NCBI RefSeq assembly: GCF_014636235.1
Contig: NZ_BMDZ01000008.1
Span: forward strand, 43,232-107,231
DNA: 64,000 nt
DNA from: Tistrella bauzanensis
GTDB lineage: Bacteria; Pseudomonadota; Alphaproteobacteria; Tistrellales; Tistrellaceae
Direction of reading: 5' to 3'
The position numbers and the translations under genes are program-made. Shown piece by piece: positions 49,232 through 60,041 of the stretch. Within the stretch, counting starts at the first letter, position 1; every line of letters begins with the position of its first letter. The notes below the pieces were generated by a model that saw nothing but the letters and a program-made list of their open reading frames with translations, made no database searches and was not told the origin of the DNA.

Positions 49232-49341
49232 TCCGGCGGATGCCTCAGGGGCGCCGCCCGTATCGCCGGATACACTCCGGATGATGCGGGCGGCGTCGTC
49301 CGGCACGCACAAGCCGATCGGGTCGATCAAGGGTCAGCCGA

Positions 49342-51739
<2,398 letters not shown>

Positions 51740-51815
51740 GGCCGTGGATTTCACCACATCTTGCGGCCTGCGATCCACAAGGCCTGCCATCCACGAGAAA
51801 GAAGGGCGCTGACCG

Positions 51816-52217
51816 ATGTCGGACAAGGTCAGGTTCGAGCTGGTTTCGCCGGAGCGTCTGCTTCTGGCCCGGGACGTCGACATGGTCGTCGTCCCGGGGT
51901 CGGAAGGACATTTCGGTGTCCTGCCCGGCCACGCACCCCTGATCGCCACCATGAGCCCGGGGGTGATCGAGGTCTATGAGGGTCAGACGGTCGCCGATCG
52001 TCTGTTCGTCGCCGGTGGCATGGTCGAGGTCACCGAGGTGAGCTGCATCGTGCTCGCCGAGGATGCCCTCAACCTCAAGGATGTCAGCCGCGCCGACGCC
52101 GAGGCCCGCGCCAAATCGGCCCGCGAGGATTTCTCGCTGGCCCGTGACGACGCCGAGCGCGCGACAGCCGAGCGCAAGGTTCTGGAAGCCGAGGCTCTGA
52201 TTCAGGCGGTTGCCTGA
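51816..52217 (+). CDS. atpC: ATP synthase subunit epsilon
   Basis: 133 residues. The N-terminal beta-sandwich (VRFELVSPERLLLARDVDMVVVPGSEGHFGVLPGHAPLIATMSPGVIEV) is complete, and the C-terminal helical pair follows. It couples F1 to the c-ring and can inhibit hydrolysis. Last gene of the operon, followed by two hairpins. Confidence 0.95.
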   Translation: MSDKVRFELVSPERLLLARDVDMVVVPGSEGHFGVLPGHAPLIATMSPGVIEVYEGQTVADRLFVAGGMVEVTEVSCIVLAEDALNLKDVSRADAEARAKSAREDFSLARDDAERATAERKVLEAEALIQAVA

Positions 52218-52293
52218 TCGGATCCGGGGCAGCGCGCCGGTCCCCGATCGTGGGGAGGCCGGGCAGTGCCGCCCCGAACCAGACAAGAACTGC

Positions 52294-52326
52294 CACATGC
52301 CGCATCGGTTCCCGAGGCGGCATGTG
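52294..52326 (+). terminator. first hairpin after atpC
   Basis: CACATGCCGC (52294-52303) pairs perfectly with GCGGCATGTG (52317-52326) around a 13-base loop. No T run; it probably protects the 3' end of the atp mRNA or assists the next terminator. Confidence 0.6.
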
Positions 52327-52332
52327 ATCAAG

Positions 52333-52368
52333 GAGCGGCCGCCCGCAGGGGTTGGTCGCTCTTTTTTT
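52333..52368 (+). terminator. Rho-independent terminator of the atp operon
   Basis: GAGCGGCC (52333-52340) pairs with GGTCGCTC (52354-52361), one G-T wobble, followed by seven T residues (52362-52368). Confidence 0.88.
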
Positions 52369-52548
52369 GTCACCCGCAACAACCGCCGCATCACCGAGAA
52401 TGGGATTAGATGATGTGGCCTTGAACGCCGGCCCATGTTCACCAATTGTTAAGAACGCGCCGGCAGCGCTCCGCATGCGACCGACCGGGAAGGGCCGAAG
52501 GCCGCTTTTCCCGGCCCACCGTCAACCGGACTGACGCGGGTATCCCCA

Positions 52549-53364
52549 ATGAAACACTGGACGATCGAGGATATCGCCTGGGACCACTTCGATCCGTCGA
52601 AGGTCGATCCCGAAATTCTGAAGGCCGTGAAGGCAGCGGCTCTGGTCGAGCATAACGGCTATGATTACGCCGCCTATCTGTGCAGCGTCTTCGCCGACGA
52701 CCCCGCGTTCTGCGAGGCGGCGAAGGACTGGGCGGAGGAAGAGGTGCAGCACGGCCGCGCCCTGCGGCGCTGGGCGGAACATGCCGATCCATCCTTCGAT
52801 TTCGACACCGCCTTCGCCCGCTTCACCCGGGAGGTGACCCTGCCGCTGGATGCCAAACAGTCGGTGCGCGGGTCGCGCTCGGGCGAGTTGGTGGCACGCT
52901 GTATCGTCGAGGTCGGCACCTCGTCCTTCTATGGCGCGATGGCGGCGGCAACCGAGGAACCGGTGCTGAAGTCGATCGCGATGCGTATCCGCGCCGACGA
53001 ATTGCGGCACTACAAGCTGTTCCTCAACCATCTGAACCGGTATCTGGAGCGTGAGCAACTGGGCCCGACCCGGCGGCTGATGATTGCGCTCAGCCGCATC
53101 CGCGAGACCGAGGATGACGAGCTGGCCTATGCCTTTCACTGTGCCAACCAGCTGCCCGAGCCATACGACCGCAATGGCTGCATCGCCGCCTACAGCAAGC
53201 GCGCCTATGGCATGTACAAGCGCCCGCATGTGGAGCGCGCGGTGATGATGACCTGCAAGGCCGCCGGCATCGACCCGCAGAGCCGGGTGGCGCGGCTGTT
53301 GAGCGATGCGTCGTGGTGGCTGATGCGCCGCAAGGTCGGCTGGCTGGAACGCCGGGCCGCCTGA
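52549..53364 (+). CDS. ferritin-like di-iron protein
   Basis: 271 residues. Two E-x-x-H motifs (E65-H68 in AEEEVQHGRAL and E151-H154 in RADELRHYKLF) with lone Glu residues E34 and E121 (in IVEVGTSSFYGA) reproduce the ligand set of a four-helix-bundle di-iron site, as in ferritin-like, rubrerythrin and acyl-ACP-desaturase proteins. The C-terminal ~80 residues add helices rich in Arg. No signal peptide. The function could be oxygen-dependent oxidation or iron handling and cannot be settled from sequence. It is 5 bases upstream of the modE-like gene. Confidence 0.8.
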   Translation: MKHWTIEDIAWDHFDPSKVDPEILKAVKAAALVEHNGYDYAAYLCSVFADDPAFCEAAKDWAEEEVQHGRALRRWAEHADPSFDFDTAFARFTREVTLPLDAKQSVRGSRSGELVARCIVEVGTSSFYGAMAAATEEPVLKSIAMRIRADELRHYKLFLNHLNRYLEREQLGPTRRLMIALSRIRETEDDELAYAFHCANQLPEPYDRNGCIAAYSKRAYGMYKRPHVERAVMMTCKAAGIDPQSRVARLLSDASWWLMRRKVGWLERRAA

Positions 53365-53369
53365 TCCTG

Positions 53370-53801
53370 ATGGCCAGGCCGCCGCTCGTGCCAGCCCAAC
53401 CCCCCGCCACCCGGCCGACACTGTCGCTGCGCATCGACCTGTCCGGCGGCCGGCGGTTCGGGCCGGGCAAGGCGGCATTGCTGCGCCATGTGGCGGCGGA
53501 AGGCTCGATTGCCGCGGCCGGCCGGGAGATGGGCATGTCCTATGCCCGCGCCTGGCGGCTGATCGAGGCGATGAACGGCGACTTTGCCGAAAGGCTGGTC
53601 ACCCGCCAGACCGGCGGCAGCGGCGGCGGCGGTGCCGTGCTGACGGAGGCGGGCCTGAAGGTGCTGGCCGCCTATGATGCCGCGCTGGCGGCTGCGTCCG
53701 CCGCTGCGGCCGATGCGGCGGCCATGATCGCCGATCTGGCGGGACCGGCCGTCGAGGCTCCGGACACAGCGGTTATACCGGCCCCAGAGCGAGACTCTTG
53801 A
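53370..53801 (+). CDS. modE: ModE-type molybdate-responsive regulator, DNA-binding domain only
   Basis: 143 residues from the ATG at 53370. The LysR-like winged helix of ModE is clear: RRFGPGKAALLRHVAAEGSIAAAGREMGMSYARAWRLIEAMN, then the wing with ERLVTRQTGGSGGGGAVLTEAG. The molybdate-binding TOBE/Mop domains of full-length ModE (~260 residues) are absent. The gene converges on modC (29-base overlap), and a perfect ModE box precedes modA. It probably represses mod; how it senses molybdate without TOBE domains is open. Confidence 0.88.
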   Translation: MARPPLVPAQPPATRPTLSLRIDLSGGRRFGPGKAALLRHVAAEGSIAAAGREMGMSYARAWRLIEAMNGDFAERLVTRQTGGSGGGGAVLTEAGLKVLAAYDAALAAASAAAADAAAMIADLAGPAVEAPDTAVIPAPERDS

Positions 53802-54912
53802 TCAGGGCCAGCACCGGCAGCCCGGGCTGAAGCCCCAGATCGCGGGCCGCGGCCGGCGTGATCCGCGCCAGCAGCACATCATCACGGCGCCCGTCCTCCG
53901 CTCCCGCCAGATCCAGTGTCACCGCCACCAGACCGTCGGCTTCCGTGACCACCGACCGCACCAGACAGGGCAGGCGGTTGCGGATGCTGACCCCGGCCCG
54001 GTCGAGTGCCGCCGCATCCAGCGCCAGGGCCACGTCACGCGCGGCGATTCTGAGCCGCACGGCCGTGCCAGGGGCCGGCGGCGCGCCACCGGCTGCCAGG
54101 TGCAGCGTCGGATCTTCACCACCATGCATGGTCTGGGGGCGTAACGGCAGCAGTCCGTCGCTGTCAGGTGGGCCCGCGACCACCAGATGCAGCATGCCAC
54201 CACGTGCAGCCTCGCCGGCAATCGCCGCCAGCATCGGATGGCTGGCCACCCGGGCGATCGGGCCGCTGGCCAGGGCATGGCCATGGTCCATCAGCACCAG
54301 ATGGCCCGCCAGCCGCATCACCTCGTCGAGCGCGTGGCTGACATAGAGGATCGGCACCCCGCCTTCGCGGGTCAGACGGTCGAGGAAGGGCAGGATCTCG
54401 TCCTTGCGCGCACCGTCGAGCGCCGCCAGCGGTTCGTCCAGCAACAGCAGCCGCGGGCTGGCCAGCAGCGCACGCCCCAGCGCGACACGCTGGGCCTCTC
54501 CGCCCGACAAGGTCCGTGGCCGCCGCGCCAGCAAGGGCTCCAGCCCCAGCAGATCGACCACCGCGTCGAACCGGCCGGGTTCCGGACGGGCGGGGCCGTG
54601 GCGGCGGGGATAATCCAGATTGCCGTGCACGGTGAGGTGGGGAAACAGCCGCGCGTCCTGGAACACCACCGCGATCCGGCGGCGATGGGCGGCGACACAC
54701 AGACGCTGATCACTGTCGACCACCGGCTCGCCATTGATGGCGATGTAGCCGATATCCGGGGTGATCAACCCGGACAGGATGGCGAGAAGAGTGGATTTGC
54801 CGGCGCCGGATCGGCCGAAGACAGCGGTAACCCCGCGTGACGGTAAGGTCAGCGACACATCCAGGGCAAACTCGTCGGACACCTGATGATGCAGTCGGAT
54901 GTCGATCGTCAT
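53773..54912 (-). CDS. modC: molybdate ABC transporter ATP-binding protein
   Basis: 379 residues. Walker A is VFGRSGAGKSTLLAILSGL, the signature TLSGGEAQRVALGRALLA, and Walker B LLLDEPLAALDGA. A C-terminal TOBE-like domain (LRIAARDVALALDAAALDRAGVSIRN, residues ~285-370) is the regulatory molybdate site of ModC. It powers import through ModB. Its start overlaps the modB stop (ATGA). Confidence 0.95.
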   Translation of the reverse strand: MTIDIRLHHQVSDEFALDVSLTLPSRGVTAVFGRSGAGKSTLLAILSGLITPDIGYIAINGEPVVDSDQRLCVAAHRRRIAVVFQDARLFPHLTVHGNLDYPRRHGPARPEPGRFDAVVDLLGLEPLLARRPRTLSGGEAQRVALGRALLASPRLLLLDEPLAALDGARKDEILPFLDRLTREGGVPILYVSHALDEVMRLAGHLVLMDHGHALASGPIARVASHPMLAAIAGEAARGGMLHLVVAGPPDSDGLLPLRPQTMHGGEDPTLHLAAGGAPPAPGTAVRLRIAARDVALALDAAALDRAGVSIRNRLPCLVRSVVTEADGLVAVTLDLAGAEDGRRDDVLLARITPAAARDLGLQPGLPVLALIKSLALGPV

Positions 54913-55736
54913 GCCAGCCGCCGTGGTCTGGAGGGGGGCACGGCACTCAGCCCCAGCCGGCGACGCATCGACTGGGTGACGGTCTCGGCCAGCACCAGCG
55001 CCCCGATCGCGATCACGACCCCGACCATCGCCAGCCGCAGGGCCGGACCATCGCCCCCCGGCGCCGACAGCAGCGTTTGTACGGCCAGCGACAGGGTCCG
55101 GGTCTCGCCTGGAATGTTGGAGACGAAGGTTACGGTGGCGCCGAACTCACCCAGGCATTTGGCGAAGCCCAGAATGGTGCCGGCCAGGATGCCGGGCAGG
55201 GCCAGCGGCAGGGTGATGGTCAGGAAGGCGCGCAAGGGAGCCACGCCCAGGCCTGCGGCCGCCTGGTTGAGCCGTGGATCGGCGGCTTCGAAGGCCAGCC
55301 GGATCGGCCGCACCACCAGCGGCAGCGCCATCACCGCCGCCGCCAGCGCGGCTCCCGTCCAGCGAAAGGCGAAGACCAGCCCGAAGAGCTGGTCGAGCAG
55401 GCTGCCGATAGCACCTTTGCGCCCGAAGGCCAGCAACAGCAGATAGCCGGTCACCACCGGCGGCATCACCAGCGGCAGATGCACGATCACATCCAGCACG
55501 ATCCGTGCCCGCGACCGCCAGCGCGCCAGCACCCAGCCGGCGACAATCGCCAGCGGCAGCAATCCCGCCAGCGCGGTTGCGGCAACCTGAAGGCTGAGGC
55601 CGATGGCATCGCGCTCCGCGGCACCCAGCCAGCCCAGGCCCAGCCAGCTCAAATCAGTCAACAGTGGCGCGGTCCTCGGCTGGGTATGGCGTCGTGGGCG
55701 GCCGCGGGCATGGGGATCAGCGGTCGATTGGCTCAA
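54909..55736 (-). CDS. modB: molybdate ABC transporter permease
   Basis: 275 residues with about five or six membrane helices. The EAA loop region (LNQAAAGLGVAPLRAFLTITLPLALPGILAGTILGFAKCLGEFGATV) and PLVMPPVVTGYLLLL are typical of ModB/CysT permeases. The start is a TTG at 55736 that overlaps modA by 20 bases; the N-terminal ~45 residues before the first helix are longer than usual, so a later start is possible. Confidence 0.92.
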   Translation of the reverse strand: MSQSTADPHARGRPRRHTQPRTAPLLTDLSWLGLGWLGAAERDAIGLSLQVAATALAGLLPLAIVAGWVLARWRSRARIVLDVIVHLPLVMPPVVTGYLLLLAFGRKGAIGSLLDQLFGLVFAFRWTGAALAAAVMALPLVVRPIRLAFEAADPRLNQAAAGLGVAPLRAFLTITLPLALPGILAGTILGFAKCLGEFGATVTFVSNIPGETRTLSLAVQTLLSAPGGDGPALRLAMVGVVIAIGALVLAETVTQSMRRRLGLSAVPPSRPRRLA

Positions 55737-56523
55737 GCCCGTGGCGACGCAGGATCTTAGCGCCCTCAGGCCCGGTCAGATAGTCGAGAAACGCCGTGGC
55801 ATCGGCGGAGACGTCGGCGCCGCCGGCTGTGATCAACGCCGCCGGATAGCGGACCGGCGCATGCAGCCGTTCAGGCAGCACCGCCAGCACGGCGACCCCC
55901 GGCTCGGCCGCGGCGTCCGAGGCATAGACGATGCCGGCCGGGGCCTCGCCCCGCGCGACCAGCGCCAGTGCCACGCGGACATTCTCGACGGGGGCGGTGC
56001 GCGGTTCAACCCTTTGCCAGATGCCAAGGCTGGTCAGCGCGTCACGGGCATACTGGCCGGCCGGCACGCTTGCCGGATCGCCGATCGCCAGCCGGCCATC
56101 GGCGCCCAGCAGCCGGTCGATCATGGCGATGATCGCCGCATCGCCGTCATCACCATCAACAGAGGTGGTGGCGCCAGAGGTGGTGGCGGCGGATCCGGCC
56201 GGCACCACCAGAACGATACGATTGGCGGCATAGGGCCGGGTTTCCGCAACCAGCCCGGCTTTTTCCACCTCGGCCACCCATTTCGGATGGGCCGAGATGA
56301 ACAGCGTTGCGGGGGCACCGGCAATGATCTGGCGGGCCAGGGTGCCGGAGCCGGCCAGCGACACCTTGGGCGCGGTGCCCCCCGCCCTGGTGAAGCCGTC
56401 ACTCGCGTCCGCCATCACCTCGGCGAGACTGGCGGCGGCGAAGACCAGCAATGGCCGGTCGGCGGCGGCCGAGGGTTGAAGGTGCAGCAGCAGAACGACA
56501 AGGCCGGCGAACAGCGCTTTCAT
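55717..56523 (-). CDS. modA: molybdate ABC transporter periplasmic binding protein
   Basis: 268 residues from the ATG at 56521-56523 with GAGG upstream. A signal peptide (KALFAGLVVLLLHLQPSAAAD) is followed by LLVFAAASLAEVM, VSLAGSGTLARQI and GAPATLFISAHPKWV, the oxyanion-binding segments of ModA. A short Ala/Thr/Asp insert near residue 130 is not typical. First gene of modABC; a ModE box lies 10 bases upstream of the start. Confidence 0.95.
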   Translation of the reverse strand: MKALFAGLVVLLLHLQPSAAADRPLLVFAAASLAEVMADASDGFTRAGGTAPKVSLAGSGTLARQIIAGAPATLFISAHPKWVAEVEKAGLVAETRPYAANRIVLVVPAGSAATTSGATTSVDGDDGDAAIIAMIDRLLGADGRLAIGDPASVPAGQYARDALTSLGIWQRVEPRTAPVENVRVALALVARGEAPAGIVYASDAAAEPGVAVLAVLPERLHAPVRYPAALITAGGADVSADATAFLDYLTGPEGAKILRRHGLEPIDR

Positions 56524-56532
56524 GGGCACCCT

Positions 56533-56556
56533 CGTTATATCCATGTAGATATAACG
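56533..56556. promoter_or_regulatory. ModE box upstream of modA
   Basis: CGTTATAT (56533-56540) and ATATAACG (56549-56556) form a perfect inverted repeat with an 8-base spacer, matching the CGTTATAT-N-ATATAACG core of known ModE operators. It is 10 bases from the modA start codon, so bound ModE would block the promoter or the first transcribed bases. Confidence 0.88.
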
Positions 56557-56610
56557 GTGAACGCAAACCACCCCGCCGTCAACCGCGGTATCGCCCGGTC
56601 GTGGCCGCGA

Positions 56611-57087
56611 TCAGGGCAGCAGGTGACTGAAGGCGGTCAGCACCTGACGATAGAGGTCACGCTTGAACGGCACGATCATCGAGGGCAGGTCGCGGGCCGG
56701 CAGCCAGCGCCAGCGATTGAATTCCGGATGAGCGGTCTGAAGGTTGATCTCGTCGTCCCCGCCCAGAAACTCCATCGCGAACCATTTCTGGCGCTGGCCG
56801 CGATAGCGCCCGCCCCAGACCTTGCCAATCAACGCGTCCGGCAGGTCATAGGTCAGCCAGTCAGGGGTTTCGGCCAGGATGCGGGCATTGTTGGTGCCGA
56901 TCTCCTCGGCCATCTCGCGCATGGCCGTCACCTCGGGCGTCTCGCCCGGATCGATGCCGCCCTGGGGCATCTGCCAGGCCTCGGCGGTGGTGTCGATCCG
57001 CTGGCCCACGAAGACCTCGCGGGCCGGGTTGAGCAGCATCACGCCCACACAGGGGCGATAGGGCAGATCGGCGGGGTTCGCGGCCAT
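56611..57087 (-). CDS. rppH: RNA pyrophosphohydrolase
   Basis: 158 residues. The Nudix box [22 protein letters not shown] lies near residues 43-64, preceded by [35 protein letters not shown], the RppH/NudH pattern. It removes pyrophosphate from mRNA 5' ends and triggers decay. In Alphaproteobacteria it commonly follows the ctpA-deacetylase genes, as here (9 bases after the deacetylase). Confidence 0.95.
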   Translation of the reverse strand: MAANPADLPYRPCVGVMLLNPAREVFVGQRIDTTAEAWQMPQGGIDPGETPEVTAMREMAEEIGTNNARILAETPDWLTYDLPDALIGKVWGGRYRGQRQKWFAMEFLGGDDEINLQTAHPEFNRWRWLPARDLPSMIVPFKRDLYRQVLTAFSHLLP

Positions 57088-57096
57088 GGATCTCGC

Positions 57097-58416
57097 TCAG
57101 TGTTGGGTGCCGGGGCTGTGGCCGGCGGCGGTGCCGTCGGACGCAGGCGGTGGGCCGGCCGGTGTCTGGGAAGCCGGTGTCTGGGTGGGGGCCGTCTGGG
57201 CGGGTGCCGTCTGGCCGGGAGGAGGCGGCACGGCGCCGCCATCGGGCGCCAGGCCCGGTGCATCGGCAAGGGCTGTTGCCGGTGCGAAGGCGAAGCCGCG
57301 GGCTTCGACCGTGGCGATCCAGTTGGCGATGCGCTCCAGCGTCACCGGCCAGGCTTCCGCCACCGCCAGCGCCTTGCCGTCGCGCCGCGCCAGCGCCTCC
57401 AGCGCGTTCAGCCGCTGGTCGATCGCCTGCGGGGTCGCCACGGCATCCACCGTGAACCGTGCCAGCGCCCGCGGCACACCGATCTCGCGAGCCAGCGCCA
57501 CGCCGATATCGGTCGCCTCGTTCTCCTGCGCGACGATCATGATGCCGCGTTCCTGCATTTCATCCAGAACCGGCCGCAGATGCTGGGGCGAACGCAGGAA
57601 ACGTTCGCCCATCAATGGCTTGACGCCGACATAGCCGGTGGCCCGGCTGAGCGTCCAGTGCAGCCGTTCGCGGTTGCGGTCGGGCTCCAGCGTGGTCAGA
57701 AGCGCGGCGGGGCCGGCATCGTTGCGCGGATAGCCATCGGGCTCCATCGGCAGTTCCAGCATCACCTCGTGGCCCGCCATCCGCGCCCGCTCGATCCAGC
57801 GCCTCAGTTCCGGCGCATAGGGCGAGAAGGCGAGGGTGACGGCACCGGGCAGGTCGATCGCGGCCTGGGTGGTTGCCTCCGAGAAGCCCAGCCCGCCCAC
57901 CACCAGTGCCAGCCGGGGCCGGGCGTCGCTGCGGTCGAAGGGGCGGGCATAGACCTGCCATGGCGCACGGCCGTCGCTGGCCACCACTGGCAACGGCCCC
58001 TGGTCGCTTTCCTGGCTGAGACCGGGGGCGGGGTTTGCCGACATCACCACCGGCGTGTCCGGGCCGGTCGGTGGTGGCGGCGCGGCCGGGGCCGGCGGAG
58101 CCGCCTGCGCCGCCGCGCGGGCTTCTTCCAGCGCCGCACGCGCACGGGCCTCGTCGGCGCTTTCAGTGATGGTGGCGGTGCGGCGCTCGGCGTCCTGGAA
58201 CACCGGCATCGGCATCACCACCTGGGCCTGCGCCATATCGTCAGCGGCCGTGTCTGGGGCGTCGCCCAGCGACGCTGCAAGCGCGATCAGCGCCGCCGCC
58301 GCCAGCCCTGCCAGCGCCAGAAGGCCGGTGATCGTCCAGATCGTCCGCGATCCCGACACGGCCGGAGCCGCCCCGCGGGGCGGGTCATCGGTCCTGCGGA
58401 TGCGCAATGCCGCCAT
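57097..58416 (-). CDS. divergent polysaccharide deacetylase family protein (YibQ/DUF610)
   Basis: 439 residues. One N-terminal membrane helix (IWTITGLLALAGLAAAALIALAAS, about 25-48) anchors it, followed by an Ala/Pro-rich linker. The deacetylase-like barrel occupies about 165-390 (RLALVVGGLGFSEATTQAAIDLPGAVTLAFSPYAPELRRWIERARMAGHEVMLELPMEP). The catalytic His/Asp set of NodB enzymes is not obvious, as usual for this divergent family. A Thr/Gln/Pro repeat tail ends the protein. It is part of the envC-ctpA-yibQ-rppH run and presumably acts on the cell wall. Confidence 0.88.
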   Translation of the reverse strand: MAALRIRRTDDPPRGAAPAVSGSRTIWTITGLLALAGLAAAALIALAASLGDAPDTAADDMAQAQVVMPMPVFQDAERRTATITESADEARARAALEEARAAAQAAPPAPAAPPPPTGPDTPVVMSANPAPGLSQESDQGPLPVVASDGRAPWQVYARPFDRSDARPRLALVVGGLGFSEATTQAAIDLPGAVTLAFSPYAPELRRWIERARMAGHEVMLELPMEPDGYPRNDAGPAALLTTLEPDRNRERLHWTLSRATGYVGVKPLMGERFLRSPQHLRPVLDEMQERGIMIVAQENEATDIGVALAREIGVPRALARFTVDAVATPQAIDQRLNALEALARRDGKALAVAEAWPVTLERIANWIATVEARGFAFAPATALADAPGLAPDGGAVPPPPGQTAPAQTAPTQTPASQTPAGPPPASDGTAAGHSPGTQH

Positions 58417-58440
58417 GATCGCCTGTCCCGCCCCCGGCCG

Positions 58441-59871
58441 TCAGCGGTTCAGGGCAAGAGAACTGCCCGGTCGGCTGAACAGTGCCACGCCACGTAGCAG
58501 TTCCAGCGCCCGCTGCAACTGATAGTCTTCCTGGCTGCCCGGCGTCGGCGCCGTGCCGATCGCCGCCGGCGGAATGCCGCCATCCGGCGCCGGATCGGTC
58601 CCCGGCTGTCCTGCGCCCGGCTGATCCGCGCCCGGTTGGCCCGCCTCCGGCGCCGCGCCGACCGGCCCGTCGGGCTTCGCCTCGGCCGGCACCGCATCGG
58701 CCGGACTGGCACCAGCGTCCTGGTCGTTTTCCAGATGACCGCGCAGATCGGCCTCGCTGCGCGGCTTCACCACCGCACCGGAGGGAGAGATGACCGCCTG
58801 TTCCACCAGGATGTCGGGCTCGATGCCCTTGGCCTGGATGGAGCGTCCCGACGGCGTGTAATAGCGCGAGGTGGTCAGCCGCATGGCGCCATGCCCCGGC
58901 AGCGGGATCAGCGTCTGCACCGAGCCCTTGCCGAAGGATTTGGTGCCGAGCACCACGGCGCGGCCGTGATCCTGCAAGGCGCCGGCGACGATTTCCGACG
59001 CCGAGGCAGAGCCGCCATTGATCAGCACCACCATCGGCATGCCGTCGACGACGTCGCCGCCGCGCGCCTGGAAACGCTGCACGGCATTCTGGTCGCGGCC
59101 GCGGGTGGAGACGATCTCGCCGCGTTCGAGGAACGAGTCCGAGACGGCGACCGCCTGATCGAGCAGACCGCCCGGATTGTTGCGCAGATCAAGCACCAGC
59201 CCGGTCATCGGGCCGCCGATCTCGCGCCGGAGCTTCTCGATCCCGTCTTCCAGCTGTTCGTCGGTGCGCTCGTTGAAGCTGCGCAGACGGACATAACCGA
59301 TCGAGCCTTTGGGCTCCACCCTGACCGCGTCGACCGGGATCACCGCGCGGGTGATGGTGACGTCGAACTCCTTGGCCACGCCCTCGCGCCGCAAGGTGAC
59401 CACGATGGTGCTGCCGGCGGGGCCGCGCATGCGTTCCACCGCATCGGCCAGCGTCAGGCCCTGAACCTGCTCGCCATCGATTGCCACGATCAGGTCGTTC
59501 GGCTGCACGCCGGCCTTGTCGGCCGGGCTGCCGTCGATCGGCGAGATCACCCGCACCAGCCCCAGCTGAGTGTCCATGGTGACCTCGATCCCCAACCCGC
59601 CGAATTCACCGCGGGTCTGGACCTGCATGTCACGATATGCCTTGCCATCGAGATAGCTGGAATGCGGATCCAGTGATTGAAGCATGCCGTTGATGGCGGC
59701 TTCAATCAGCTTCGCATCGTCGACCGGCTCGACATAGTCGCGGCGGATGCGTTCGAACACCTCACCGAACAGGTTGAGCTGGTTATAGCTGTCCCGGTTG
59801 GCGGCGCTGCCCACCAGGGGCAGGGAGAGGACCACGAGGCTGACCAGCCCCGTGACGAATCCGCGTCGCAT
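58441..59871 (-). CDS. ctpA: S41-family carboxy-terminal processing protease
   Basis: 476 residues from the ATG at 59869-59871. A signal peptide (RRGFVTGLVSLVVLSLPLVGSAA) precedes an N-terminal helical domain, a PDZ domain (about 85-170; GGLGIEVTMDTQLGLVRVISPIDGSPADKAG) and the S41 catalytic core with the nucleophile in VLINGGSASASEIVAGAL and the general-base Lys in LGTKSFGKGSVQTL. A Pro/Gly/Gln repeat tail follows. An ATG at 60036 has a GGAGG site and would add 55 residues, but that stretch uses AT-ending codons and low-complexity repeats, so I judge it non-coding. It probably trims periplasmic peptidoglycan enzymes. Confidence 0.93.
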   Translation of the reverse strand: MRRGFVTGLVSLVVLSLPLVGSAANRDSYNQLNLFGEVFERIRRDYVEPVDDAKLIEAAINGMLQSLDPHSSYLDGKAYRDMQVQTRGEFGGLGIEVTMDTQLGLVRVISPIDGSPADKAGVQPNDLIVAIDGEQVQGLTLADAVERMRGPAGSTIVVTLRREGVAKEFDVTITRAVIPVDAVRVEPKGSIGYVRLRSFNERTDEQLEDGIEKLRREIGGPMTGLVLDLRNNPGGLLDQAVAVSDSFLERGEIVSTRGRDQNAVQRFQARGGDVVDGMPMVVLINGGSASASEIVAGALQDHGRAVVLGTKSFGKGSVQTLIPLPGHGAMRLTTSRYYTPSGRSIQAKGIEPDILVEQAVISPSGAVVKPRSEADLRGHLENDQDAGASPADAVPAEAKPDGPVGAAPEAGQPGADQPGAGQPGTDPAPDGGIPPAAIGTAPTPGSQEDYQLQRALELLRGVALFSRPGSSLALNR

Positions 59872-60041
59872 CTTCGTCTCGACCTTTCCTGTCGACCGTC
59901 TGCCGCCTGCCGGCTGTCCGGCGGTGCCCTTCGCGGCCCTGTTCTGTATGGCCATGTGCTGCCCGGCCATATGTTGCCCGGCGTTGCCCCGCCCGGCTGT
60001 GTGCTGTGGTCGCCGCGTGTGTGTCTCAGCCGCCATGGCGG

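Larger units (their letters stand above)
52218..52548. other. 331-base gap after atpC holding two terminators
   Basis: Besides the hairpins at 52294-52326 and 52333-52368 there is a locally AT-rich stretch (52376-52456) that may contain the promoter of the ferritin-like gene. No gene is supported. Confidence 0.5.

Noticed and set aside
55603-58497. 964-codon plus-strand frame opposite modA, rppH and the deacetylase
   Set aside because: Runs through three convincing minus-strand genes and the ModE box.
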